From the NCBI GenBank assembly GCA_026008535.1, contig BRKX01000014.1, positions 53,989,006 through 54,053,005 of the forward strand: 64,000 nt of DNA, given 5' to 3'. This document shows, in pieces, positions 38,104 to 47,435 of the stretch. A program made the position numbers and the translations under genes. The notes beneath the pieces were generated by a model that saw only the letters and a list, made by a program, of their open reading frames with translations, was not told where the DNA came from and made no database searches. The DNA is from Perilla frutescens. Lineage: Eukaryota; Streptophyta; Magnoliopsida; Lamiales; Lamiaceae. How positions within the stretch are numbered: the first letter of the stretch is position 1; every line of letters begins with the position of its first letter.

Positions 38104-38206
38104 TTTATACCTGCAGATGATTGTTTTGATTGGCAATGGATTCCATGAAGTCATAGCTCCAAGAACTTGGCGGGAAATTAGGTGGCTGGTTTTGCACTGT
38201 GCACAT
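26765..38206 (-). CDS. Terpene synthase (TPS-b), apparently intact; 8 exons, 552 aa; copy 3
   Basis: Exons (high to low): 38206-38111, 30645-30576, 30097-29897, 29807-29414, 28961-28743, 28587-28449, 27786-27535, 27052-26765 (TGA). All introns are GT..AG and phases agree, giving 1,659 coding bases without a stop. It starts MCTVQNQPPNFPPSSW, with no transit peptide and no RRx8W arginine pair, suggesting a cytosolic enzyme, possibly acting on FPP. Motifs: MLSLYEASY in exon 4, RDR at about 269-271, DDIYD at 306-310, NDLISSKED at 451-459. Compared with copies 1 and 2, five residues are missing straight after that last motif. The usual TPS exon 2 (about 270 bp) is split here into 70 and 201 bp. 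Intron 1 is 7,465 bp and contains a copia element; intron 4 holds a hAT MITE. Product and activity cannot be read from sequence. Confidence 0.88.
28091..28385. mobile_element. Foldback element (family 1, copy B) in a TPS intron
   Basis: Same modular inverted arms as 7044-7407 (TCAATTCAAGATCTGAAAGA ... TTTCAGGTCCTGAATTGATA), about 70 bp shorter. It lies in intron 6 of the intact TPS and is followed directly by a (GA)n run. Confidence 0.75.
28401..28444. repeat. (GA)n microsatellite next to a TPS splice donor
   Basis: About 22 GA units (CT on the transcribed strand) end 5 bp from the donor of exon 6 at 28448-28447. Confidence 0.95.
28985..29324. mobile_element. hAT-type MITE of the GAGCTCGA family in TPS intron 4
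   Basis: Ends TAAGGCTGAAAAT and its imperfect inverse ATTTACACCCCTA, with flanks CACACACA (28977-28984) and CACACACT (29325-29332), 7 of 8 identical but within a CA run. The interior is rich in TCGAGCTC words, as in 20496-20906. It is non-coding and spliced out. Confidence 0.72.
30252..30562. mobile_element. Inverted-repeat element filling the extra TPS intron
   Basis: The two ends are imperfect inverse copies over 70-80 bp (TCCAACTATTAGATTTGGAA at about 30290 against the inverse of 30480-30560, which also has CTCTATTCCAACT). A related end occurs at 27965-28030. It makes up most of the 478-bp intron between TPS exons 2 and 3. Confidence 0.55.
30700..32926. repeat. Transposon debris in TPS intron 1, distal part
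   Basis: Contains (TA)n(GA)n at 30706-30760 and (TA)n at 31085-31113, a duplicated block (ACAATGCAAACCCTACCTAG at about 31046 and 31128), and segments GAGAACTAATCTGAGCC (30807) and GAAGGAACCTAGGAACCAAT (32288). The latter is the inverse of 37990-38030 on the other side of the copia element. This suggests an older nested element into which the copia inserted. No coding sequence was seen. Confidence 0.6.
32927..33093 (-). repeat. Copia 3' LTR
   Basis: 167 bp, starting TGATAGATTATG on the minus strand. The pol stop codon (TGA, 33093-33091) is formed by the first three bases of the LTR. Confidence 0.93.
33091..36036 (-). pseudogene. Copia pol: integrase, reverse transcriptase, RNase H (broken)
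   Basis: In order: a GAG-pre-integrase zinc region (HNRLGHPG, CESCVFGKH), integrase core (HSDLW ... CDNGREF ... NGKSERK), reverse transcriptase (WKMAMVNEF, LDVKNAFLHG, LLKKSLYGLKQASRAWY) and RNase H (NADWGG, SSAEAEYR, HHVPS, ADIFTKGL). Defects: TAA at about 34670; TAG in place of a likely Gln codon at 34201; TGA in place of a likely Arg codon near 34110; the catalytic YVDD reads YVGD; and the segment normally reading MKDLGxLxYFLGI is deleted near 33925 with a frame change. It cannot make an active polyprotein. Confidence 0.9.
36037..37318 (-). pseudogene. Copia gag with protease start (broken)
   Basis: ATG at 37318 begins MAAKFDFHPALSVNN. A one-base frame error near 37230 and a stop in the restored frame (HYS-stop-WAELF) break it. 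From 37149 the frame is open for 370 codons: the UBN2/retrotran gag region (ILEPDSSAQQAWERLQNIF ... SNQRLVLQLIAGL), a Gln/Asn/Gly-rich stretch, and the protease-type WYMDTGATSHM. Another one-base error near 36060 separates it from pol. The Cys-His zinc knuckle usual in copia gag was not seen. Confidence 0.88.
37394..37407 (-). promoter_or_regulatory. Primer-binding site for initiator tRNA-Met
   Basis: TGGTATCAGCGACC on the minus strand, directly after the 5' LTR. Matches the usual plant copia site (TGGTATCAGAGC) in its first nine bases. Confidence 0.85.
37408..37574 (-). repeat. Copia 5' LTR
   Basis: 167 bp. Ends CCTTTA rather than the usual CA, as does the other LTR. Confidence 0.93.
38038..38100. 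repeat. (TC)n(TA)n microsatellite beside TPS exon 1
   Basis: Ends about 10 bp from the splice donor of exon 1 (38110-38109). The stretch 37800-38035 is transposon debris paired with 30760-30840 and 32280-32330. Confidence 0.95.
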
Positions 38207-38258
38207 TATTTTCTTCTGCTTTCTAAATGTTATGCATTTATTTGAATATCTTTTTCTT

Positions 38259-38270
38259 CCCATAAAGAGA
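38259..38270 (-). promoter_or_regulatory. TATA-like element of the intact TPS gene
   Basis: CTCTTTATGGG on the minus strand lies about 55-65 bp upstream of the start codon. It occupies the place of the clear TATATATA stretches upstream of the orphan first exons at 10741 and 39963. It is a weak TATA match; the role is inferred. Confidence 0.4.
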
Positions 38271-38348
38271 GAAAGACTCGAGGAAAATCCCTCCTATACA
38301 ACAAAAACAAAATAAATTAGTCAAATCATGCATTATGTTGTGTATTTA

Positions 38349-38466
38349 GGAAAATTATATGCTACCCCCGGGTATTACCTTAAGTGTCACAATAAGTCTA
38401 TTGTGACACTACAAAACACCTATTGTGACACTTCGGGTAATGCCCGGGGGTAACATAGAATTTTCC
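38349..38466. mobile_element. 118-bp hairpin element in the TPS promoter
   Basis: Arms of about 48 bp are nearly perfect inverse copies (GGAAAATTATATGCTACCCC; AAGTGTCACAATA; then the inverse ending AATTTTCC). It lies about 145-260 bp upstream of the TPS start codon. Further TGTCACAATA words follow at 38530-38600. Confidence 0.8.
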
Positions 38467-39639
38467 AAGTATTTCCATTAGATATCAATGGGAAATTCTA
38501 TACTAGTTTTAACGTAGTGTGTCATCTGTCACAATAGATTTAATGTGACACTCTAATATGTCACAATAGGTCTATTCTGATACATGAAAGTGTCACAATA
38601 TTCACCTATTATATATAGAATACATATTATATTATTATGTACTTAGTATTACAATATTTAAATTATAACTCAATAATTGATATTTGTTTTTGGAATCAGC
38701 TAAGTTATTTTCTAAAATATATAATACCAATATGAAGAATTTTTCGACATGCAAGCCTTATTAAAAATGATGAATTATATATACGAGTTACAATTATTTA
38801 AATGTTATTAATTCGAGAGCTTAAATACAGTTTGAAGTTATACACTCATAAGTTAAAATATTTTTCAATCTTAAAACAATAAATTGTATAAATTATAATA
38901 TTTTGTCAATCTTGAAACAATAAAGTGTATCGAACTATATCGAGCTTTTACCGAACTTTTGTGAAGATTTTATCGAACTCTTTATTGAGCTCTAATCGAA
39001 CTTGTTATCGAGTCGAACTCGATCACAAATAATTTTATAATCGTGTCAAACTCGAACAAGAAATCGAAGTTTGAGTCAAATTTGAATTCAAACTTGAGCC
39101 CAGAATTGATAGAGGAACTCAAATTCGAACGTGAAGATAATTTGACTTGATTCGGTTTGTTTACGGCCTTAATTAATGCTTATTTGAATCAACATACATA
39201 CATACATATATATATATGTTAAAAATTTCTTAATTGCAATCCAAATATTACATGAAGGTATGTACACATCTTCGGGCACACGAGTTGGGCTGATATCTAT
39301 TACAAAAATTGAGTTTGAATTAAAAAAAAAAAAAAAGAAATTGAGTTTGAATTTTCAATACGTATGGATGAAAGTGTTGATATTAAACACACACACACAC
39401 AAACAAATAAACCTGAATAAGATAAACTTATGTGTCAAAATTCGTAAAATGGGTCTAATTTTGAATCCAAACATAATCAATTTAAATACCAATAAAATTA
39501 TAAATAAATCAACAAATATAGGGTTGGATTTGAATTAATCTTGAACCGTCTTATAAATTTAACTCATATAAACAATCTCACACAAAATTCCTTCTAATAA
39601 CAAACCATACTGATCGTAGAAAAAAAATTGATAATAAAA

Positions 39640-39870
39640 AAAATATGTCCAAATGTCATTTTGGATGAACGCACACAAATTAATAAATTAATTAAATTGC
39701 TTAATACACCCTTGTGTAAATACATTAAATAAGTTAAATATAGAAGTGTGAATGCATTAAATGAGGACAAATGCGGGAAAGTTGTGAATGTTTTGTCTCG
39801 AATTTATAGAATGACATTTTTTTAAACAAAATTAAAATACTAGAATGACACTTATTCAGAAACGGAGAGA
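39640..39870. mobile_element. Inverted-repeat MITE (family 3, copy A)
   Basis: AAATGTCATTTTGGATGAAC at the left end is the inverse of the right end (AGAATGACACTTATTCAGAA). It shares long stretches with 63204-63440 (ACACAAATTAATAAATTAAT). Confidence 0.6.
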
Positions 39871-39882
39871 GTATATACGTAC

Positions 39883-39963
39883 CGGATAATTATGTAGATT
39901 GGCAATAATGGATTCCAAGAACTCATAGCTCACAGAACTTGGTCCCAAGAGGGAAAGGGCCAT
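39883..39963 (-). pseudogene. Orphan TPS first exon (-)
   Basis: 27 codons from ATG at 39963 to a GT donor at 39882, phase 0: MALSLLGPSSVSYEFLESIIANLHNYP. The S-YEF-ESI-AN core and the upstream AATAATG/TATATA context match the first exons at 38206 and 11859. The N-terminus has been shortened and no other exons follow before exon 1 of the intact gene. It is a remnant of another tandem copy. Confidence 0.7.
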
Positions 39964-40270
39964 TATTTTTCTTTTATTTTCTGATTGTTATTGAGTATTT
40001 TTTTTTCTTTTTCCCAATATATATAGAGAGAGAGGGGGAAAAGAGTCGATGGTAATTCCTTCTGAAAAATAAATGGAGTGTAGAATATAGCAAAACAAAT
40101 TTATTTCGCCGTCAAAGCGGCGATATCATTTTACAGCCGCTGTATTTTAATATTGAATATTGAATACTGATATTATATATATATATATATAGATAGATAG
40201 ATAGATAGATAGATATGGAATCATTTGTTTGTGAATATTAGTCAAATGTGTAATTTATGGATAAATCATA

Positions 40271-40550
40271 CTTCATCCGTCTCAATTATATAGTCCACTT
40301 TATCTTTGTATCTAGATTAAAAATATTTATGAAAATAGGATATTAAAGCTTAACTTCCAATATTACCCTTATTTAAAATTTATGACTTTAAAAATTTAAA
40401 ATGGTTGAATTTTAACTTTCAAGACTTAACAAATTAAGGTATATTTGTATATTATTATTATGAAAATTAATACTATTTATAGTTATGAGACTATATAATC
40501 GGGACACACTTTAAAATAGTAATAGGGACTATATGAATGAGACGGGGGAA
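40271..40550. mobile_element. Stowaway-type MITE
   Basis: CTTCATCCGTCTCAATTATA at the left end and its inverse (ATGAATGAGACGGGGGAA) at the right are flanked by TA. A (TA)n(GATA)n run lies just left, at 40170-40216. Confidence 0.8.
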
Positions 40551-41436
40551 TATCATCAATTAGATTTGTTACATGATTAATTATGATTAGTTATTTTTTA
40601 CATTTATTTTATGTATTAATCGTTTCTGATAAATTTATGCTACTTTTACGTTTTAAAATGCTTAATTAAATTGTTATTTCGTAATATTTTTTTCACAACT
40701 CAGAGATGTTTATAATTTAGTTTGGAGATAAGCATGACATAATATATTGGTATGCTATTTTTACAGTTATAATGCTTTATTTATGATTTCTTAATGGGTG
40801 TTGCACTTTAGATTGGGTGTGGTGTCACTGAATTGGATTACCATATCGTGTGTGTTCGTTATTGATTTATTACTATTCTAGTATTGTTCAATTCTACTGA
40901 GGATTAACTAATTGAAAATAGTAAGGAACTACATGATTTTAAATTGATATTGTCTTCTTGAATTTCAAGCTCAAATACTTACCATGAGTGTGTCTCAATA
41001 TACGAGCTCGAACGAGTTTTTACCAAATCTTCAGAGGTACGAGTTTATCTCATTTATTAAAAATTAAGTCCCGTCATATTTAGAATTTTCAATGCACCTC
41101 TCTCTCTCTCTCTCTCTAAATGAGAATCAAATCCTCATATGCGAACTAAGAGTTTTTTTTTTTTAACTCACACACCCGGCCTGTGATTATGCGAACTAAG
41201 AGTTAAATTTGAAAGAGATATATACAACTAGTGCGCGAATTATATTAGGTGTTATGTTTCCTCTACGGATCCTAACAACTACTTCGAGCACGAGTTGGAC
41301 TCACATCTATTACAAATTAAGTATGAAATTTCAGTATATATATCATTTTGTGTTTGATATTAAAAACAAACCATGCACACTAATTGTAAAGGAAAATGGT
41401 AATAAACATGCATATATACATATATACTAGATAAAT

Positions 41437-41510
41437 GGCTGGAAATTAGGTGTCAGGTGCAGCTGTTTATTTGCAGGGAAAAGGGCCAATATTTTCTTAT
41501 ATTTTCTAAA
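41437..41510 (-). pseudogene. Decayed TPS first exon (-)
   Basis: On the minus strand the sequence reads CAGCTGCACCTGACACCTAA then TTTCCAGCCA, matching CAGCACCGGACACCTAATTT and on in the first exon at 11859-11960, with an AGAAAATAT leader like the other copies. No intact frame or donor remains. Downstream (42200-42260) a (GA)n run and TCGCCCCTTCTAC resemble the upstream region of the intact TPS. Confidence 0.55.
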
Positions 41511-41519
41511 GGGCAAAGG

Positions 41520-42216
41520 GCCAAACAAATATCCGAATTATATGTCAAGTCCTACCTAAACGTATGAACTATTTTTTGGTACAAATACACACCTAAATTA
41601 TTTAAAAAGTACAATTGGCCTCCCCAACTATTCAAAATATATCAAATTCACACTTTTCGTTTAACGCCGTTAGTTTTCTTCCATTAAATAAAATGTGCAT
41701 AAATTATTCGACCTAAGTATGATTGATTCGGGTGATGATATCATGTAATGTGGTATGGTTAGAAAGCCCTTGTCATAGACTTTTTATTTATGCTCTCAAT
41801 TTGTCAATCAGGTATTAAATAATAGAATAATTATATAGAGAAATATCAATTTTGAGGATTTGTATTATGTATTAAATTTTAAATCTCGATACCGATTATA
41901 ACTTGTTGGATTTTGAAATTAAAAGAGAGATTTGAAACTCCATAGTGTGAGTTATTTGGCCATGTTTTCAATTTGTGCGATCGACATTCATAGGTGATAA
42001 AATTGAGCTTGACACATTTTAATTAACGGAAAAACTATCGGTGTTAACATTAAGTGCTAGTTTGTTCTTTTTTGAATGGTTTAAGGGGGCGATTGTACTT
42101 TTTAAATAGTTTAGATGTGTATTTGAATCAAAAAATAGTTCGTACGTCTAGGTAAGATTGGACATATAGTTCGAATTTTTTTTGGCCCTTTGCCTTTTTC
42201 TAAATCTTATAAATCT

Positions 42217-42262
<46 letters not shown>

Positions 42263-43290
42263 CCCCTTCTACATAATAAAATAAAATAAAAAATAGTTAA
42301 ATCTTGTACTATTCTGTATTTTTAAATTAATCGTGTCTCATCTATATATCCTACTCTTTTATCATTCAAGCTGTGCGATATTGATGGGTGTAATTAAAAA
42401 TAGACGAAATGATATTCAAATTTATTGCAAGATCGAAAAAAAAAAACTATTTTTAATTTCTAGCTAGGGGTTATTTTAATTTCTAGGGGTTAACGTTATT
42501 TCAAATTTAGCTAGGGTTTGTTTTAAATTTCTATGATTTATTATAAGTTTTTAGGACTTGTTTTTTCAAAGCTAGCATGCAATGAAAGAATTGACTCTTT
42601 TTTTTCCATTTATTAGAATAATTAATATGGTGCAAATCATGATAGTGTGTACGAAATGAGATCTTTTATATAGCAACGGTTCGGATCTCCTATTACATGA
42701 CGTGTAAACAACAACGTGTAAGAAAAGGATTCAAACTAATAAATTGTGGGCCCTAATTTCTTTTTCCTTTTTTTTTTCTTCTTTTTTTTTGAATGGGTCC
42801 CTAATTCATTTTTTATTTTCTTTATGGAGTTGGACGCTAATTTATCTCCCAAATATGCCTTTTCTTTTCTTTTTCAACCCTAATTTTTAAAGAAAAACTA
42901 ATTCTTTAAATATACCATAAATGTTACCACATTTTTATTTTATTTTTTAGTTGGGAGCAGAGGAGCGGTGGCCTGCAACTCTTGAACCAAAAACGTCTCC
43001 CTTTTACACATGAATCTCTACCGTTTGAATGTCCCAAAGGTACAACGTTACCACATGTTTACCAAAAGGCTTTTAGTATAAATTGAATTGATCAATGTCT
43101 TAATGTTGCTAAATATAGAGGTTTGATTTTAGTAGTTGAAAGTTTGGTTTGAGGCACTAAGCTGATTGGTGTTCTTTTACCTAAGAATTGTAATGTTCCT
43201 ACTAAATAATATTTAATTTGCTGATTGGTTTTCAAAAATATTAATCTTCATTTAATTGATTAATTCATAGATAGGTGGTTTTCTACCGTG
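41520..43290. other. AT-rich intergenic DNA, no gene seen
   Basis: Holds a (GA)n run at 42223-42259 and a fragment at 42950-43040 resembling 30337-30430, a dispersed repeat. An inverted pair of segments on either side (41570-41650 and 42060-42150, for example GTACAATTGGCC / CGATTGTACTT) indicates a further foldback element. Confidence 0.6.
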
Positions 43291-43299
43291 TATACAAAA

Positions 43300-43450
43300 T
43301 TTGTTTCATCTCGTTTTTAACTTCACCAACACTCATCACACACGTTTCATCTCGTATTTCATTTCATTAGCACACGTCACGTTTTTCACTTCACCAACAC
43401 TGATCACACACGTTTCATCTCGTATTTCACTTCATCAGCACATGTCATGC
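43300..43450. repeat. Two direct copies of a 70-80 bp unit
   Basis: ACACACGTTTCATCTCGTAT and CACTTCACCAACACTGATCA-type segments occur twice in the same order. A (CA)n(TA)n microsatellite lies at 43733-43770. Confidence 0.65.
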
Positions 43451-44059
43451 GTGATGTAAAGAAGTAGAAGTGGTTGTGGCCTTAAGTACCGTGCAGGAAA
43501 TGCGATGCATCTAAATAAAATCAAATAGTTGGTTTCAAAAAACAATTTCAAATAAATTTTGGCCTAATAGCCAAAAAATAATAGTGAGAGAAACATTTAC
43601 AATATTTCTGAATTTTAGCCAATTCTTTTGAAATTGTCAATTTGCAATTTAGTCATACTTTTTCATTCATTGAATAAAATTGCGACCAGATTATTATTTT
43701 GATCAACACCCATCTCTCCATGCATGTGTCACACACACACACACACACACACTATATATATATATATACACACGTGATTTTATTATCTTCGATTGATATC
43801 TAAAACTTGAAAAAAATATCTAAGTTTGCTTCAAAAAACAAATAGATTTTCAAACAAATGCAACAAAGCCATTTGAATTTTATTGTTTTTTATATCTCCA
43901 TAGAACAAATATTAATATCATAATTTAGGGGAAAAACACAAAGAGAAAAAACTAGTGCCTTAAATATAAATTACTGTAAAATCGATCATAGATAATAAAA
44001 ACTCTAATTTATATGCCTCCGCCCGAGTGGGAAATAATCTAAAAATAGATTAGCGGTAG

Positions 44060-44640
44060 AGGCATATGTCGCGATTTACCTCCTCTAATGGGCTCTAGGA
44101 ACGGGACGGTAAGGGACCCTCTTGGATGTGGTTCACCCAATCTATCTATAAGATCAACTCATGGTCCAAATGAGGCCATTTCTTATCATGTTTCATTCAA
44201 CTTATCTCAATCCATTGATCCTGATGCACTGGTAGTTCAAGAAACTATAGACGCAGATGCTAAAATCGAGTTCAGACCCAAGAGGAAATCCGACATCTCC
44301 AAGGCGAAGGAGCTGCTGGGCTGGGAGCCTTACAACTATACACAGATTCTAAAATCGAGTTCAGACCCAAAACAGAAGAAGATCCGATCCCTACAAGAGG
44401 AAACCCAACATCTCTGAGGCAAAGGAGCTGCTGGGTTGGGAGCCTTATAACTATACACACAGATTCTAAAATCGAGTTCAGACCCAATACAGAAGAAGAT
44501 TCAGGGGTGGGTAGCCGAATTACCTGTGTATAAAGGTATCCCAATGATGGTCTCAGATTTCAGGCAACTAATATTCGGTGATAACAAAGAAATGTGAAGA
44601 TCTATGATTTCTTAGGATTCACTAATGGAAAAGGGAGAGT
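44060..44640 (+). pseudogene. UDP-xylose synthase fragment with internal triplication (copy B)
   Basis: The frame from about 44228 reads LVVQETIDADAKIEFRP, then KRKSDISKAKELLGWEP, the C-terminal signature of UXS. The block from KIEF onward is repeated in tandem: at about 44257, 44344 and 44462 (last copy partial), with frame changes between copies. At 44540-44597 the end of the protein returns: GIPMMVSDFRQLIFGDNKEM and TGA. The 5' flank (44066-44220) and 3' flank match the copy at 20280-21045. It is not functional: frames are broken and the catalytic SDR part is absent. Confidence 0.8.
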
Positions 44641-45699
44641 TTTTGCTACCTAGATGTTATTTAACAGGAGCACAGGCTAGTTTCACCCTTTTTCTCTCTC
44701 CATCTTTTTCTTGTTTTTGGTGGGAATACTGAATACTCGGCACCTTTAACATAGAATAACTAACAAATTTGGTTTTTCATGAACAGAGAGTGAGCATATG
44801 GGAATATGGAATGGAGTGTTTAATGTTATCGTATTAAATAGTGGTGATAGAACCTACACAATGACAAGCAACATTCAAGAAAATAACTGGACAGCACATA
44901 TATTTTGACCAAGAATCGGCCACAGAGAAAGTATGCTACAAACTCTCGATACTATAATTATCAAGGGTTAAAAGAAGATCCTGATGTAGACATAGTTTAG
45001 TAAAGATGAACCTCAAAAAGACGAGCCCCGTCATCATCGATATGTTTGAGGCCGAATAAGCTCGCTCACACTACATTCAGTATTGAAGTCTGCAAGAATG
45101 AACAAAAAATACCATGTAAGAGAAACTACATGATAAAGAAGCAAATTACTTAACACCTGATAACCACAATAGCAAAGAAAAAAATTGGCAGATCATGTTG
45201 CTTTCCTTGGATCTCAACTTACAGGTCCAAAATCGATGGTTATTAGCAGAGAATGAAAAAGTAAACAACCGTCAATATTACACATTTGAAGAAGATGAAG
45301 GGCAAATAGTCAATATTTGAAGTCAAAAGTCATCTAATACATTTGCTAAATCAAAAAGCAAGCGCAACAAAAGGATTGCTAAACATCAGATAAATAGATA
45401 AATTTTTTCCTTGCCAGACGAGAAACTTGTAACCTAAATATGAATCCCATATAGAATTGAGGATCGATTGAAGAGAGTGACAAAAATAGACTTTAAATCA
45501 AGACGAAACCAAGGCAGATCAATAACAGATTAGTTGTTGACTTTTGATAAATAAAGGCTGATGGAAATACAAGAGAGGAAACGGTAAAATATAACACAGA
45601 GTGGAACTATCTAGAGGCTGAAGTTCCTGGATAACTAAGCCAAGCATGGATAGATTGGAAAATTATTGCTGGAGAAACATAAGTATTCAGACAAACCTG

Positions 45700-47210
45700 T
45701 TACTTAGGATTTCTGAGGACAATGATCACGGAATCCCCTCGGAGGAACATCTTGCTAATAAAACGATCCTTGTTAACTGGAAGAGCTTTCTTTTTTCCTT
45801 TACCAGTCTTAGGCACCTATGTAATGGAACAAGTCGATGTAAGTATTAGACACATATCCCGGCAGCATAAACAATAGATTAACAATTTGACACTAAATAT
45901 ATTATATATGGACATGGAGACAGTCCTAGACATAAACCAACCTCGGTCCACATCTCCCGGACATTTTCGAGTACCATGTTGCAGTGGCGATCAAAAGCCC
46001 TCACATGACCCAGAAGCTTTTTATTGTTACGGCAGTTGATGAGCACCTATGAAGCAATAAAACAGAGTCAAACAATCACAAGACATACATCATATAGGAA
46101 AAGAAAAAACTGCTTTAGATTGGTAAAAACTAGACTCATCTGGGACAATAAAAATACAATAAGTTGAGCAGCTTTGAATGTTCAGACTAATATTCACAGA
46201 ATCATGCTAACAGGTAGAATATAATACCCTCGGTACTCAAGGCTTAATTCGTACCTGTGTGTTATTCTTAACACTCAACATCAAGACAGAAAGTGGACCA
46301 GTGTTGAACTCCTCTTCCTCATTCTTTGCCTGTAGACATTGTCCAATGTAAACCACAAAAGTTATGTATTATAACGATAAAAAATCCATATTTGAACAGC
46401 TAGAAGAGAACCTTAGAGGAAAATATAAAAAACTACATATAGTAAATGGACTTAATGGCAATAAAAGGTTGAGGACATCCCAACATTTATCCCGAGCAGA
46501 AATGGATGATAAGTGAAACTTCCTATCATACTCCTTACACCCCCAGTCTTCTACAACTGATGCATAAAGGCTAGAGCTCCACACATCGTGTTCAAGATAA
46601 TATTCCCCCATCAAAGAAAGAGATGTAGAATAACGTCAATAGTTCACTTAGACCGAGGTTATCAAATTAACAGAGTAACTATTAACTAGTGATTAACTGA
46701 TACTGAGGGGTAAAAACCGTAGAAATAAAACAAACTAGCAAACCCCAGCACAAGTCAAAGGTAAAGTAATAGCAAAAACCGTATGTGGTTGACGATATAG
46801 CAATACCCTTTTTGGCATAAAAGATACCAATTTTCAGTAGAACAGATGCAATTCTAACTAGCTTCCCCCCCCCCCCCCCGTGTCATGAAAATTGCAAAAA
46901 CAGAACGAAATGGATATAACTTACGGGGGCATCTTCTTCCATTGGCCGACTGCAAAACAAAAACAACAGCTACATCAAAAAAAAATTGCAAGAATAATCT
47001 TAATCATAGCTAAAACGTTAAAACAAAACATCCCAAAAACACTAGACATGTTCAGACACCAGTTAAAATTTTCAAATGCAGAACAAATCGGGAGTGCAAG
47101 TAAACTTCCGACTCAAAATAACCCCGAAAAGTAGCAAAGAAAACACAATCTAGAAAAAAAGTCGGATCAAAACCACTGAATTAGAGGCACAACTCCAATA
47201 CTCACCTCAT
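45700..47210 (-). CDS. SmD2: Small nuclear ribonucleoprotein Sm D2
   Basis: Core Sm protein of the spliceosomal snRNPs; with SmD1 and other Sm proteins it forms the ring on snRNA. Coding exons: 47210-47206, 46949-46925, 46329-46255, 46046-45942, 45816-45700 (TAA). All are GT..AG with matching phases, total 108 aa, the family's normal size. Sequence: MSRPMEEDAPAKNEEEEFN, then Sm1 (PLSVLMLSVKNNTQVLINCRNN ending at the exon junction) and DRHCNMVLENVREMW, then Sm2 with KMFLRGDSVIIVLRNPK. Two differences from the usual plant sequence: LGHVRAF where LGRVRAF is typical and SVLMLSV for SVLMMSV. The first coding exon has only five bases. A possible 5'-UTR intron has its acceptor near 47254. Confidence 0.95.
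46865..46879. repeat. Poly-C tract
   Basis: Fifteen consecutive C in an intron of the Sm D2 gene. Length may be unreliable in assembly. Confidence 0.9.
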
Positions 47211-47261
47211 CTTCACCGGAGATTCAAATAAAGTACAACCTCAATCAACCACCTGAAAAAA

Positions 47262-47435
47262 AAGCTAGGGTTTTAGAGAGAAACTTCAAGAAAACAAAAT
47301 GAAGGAAAGAAATTGTAATCAAGCATGAAAAAAAAAAAGATAAATTACAACCTGAAAAACAAGAAATTAGAAAGAATGAAGAACTCACGAGTGACTGGTG
47401 GGGGGTTTTGTTAGCTAGGGTTTTATCGAGTGCCC
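47262..47435 (-). promoter_or_regulatory. 5' leader and promoter of Sm D2 with telo-box motifs
   Basis: AGGGTTTTA occurs at 47267-47275 and 47418-47426 on the plus strand, i.e. AAACCCT-type telo-boxes on the gene's strand, as in many plant translation and splicing genes. Further left, 47520-48780 is AT-rich with no gene seen. Confidence 0.55.

Noticed and set aside
26765..42000. A biosynthetic gene cluster combining TPS with a P450 or other tailoring enzymes
   Set aside because: No P450, acyltransferase or other tailoring gene was found. The hydrolase at 48.8-51.8 kb belongs to a housekeeping family and there is no evidence linking it to the TPS genes.
43300..43450. Possible gene fragment because of its less AT-rich, ordered sequence
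   Set aside because: It is a pair of direct repeats with stops in all frames.
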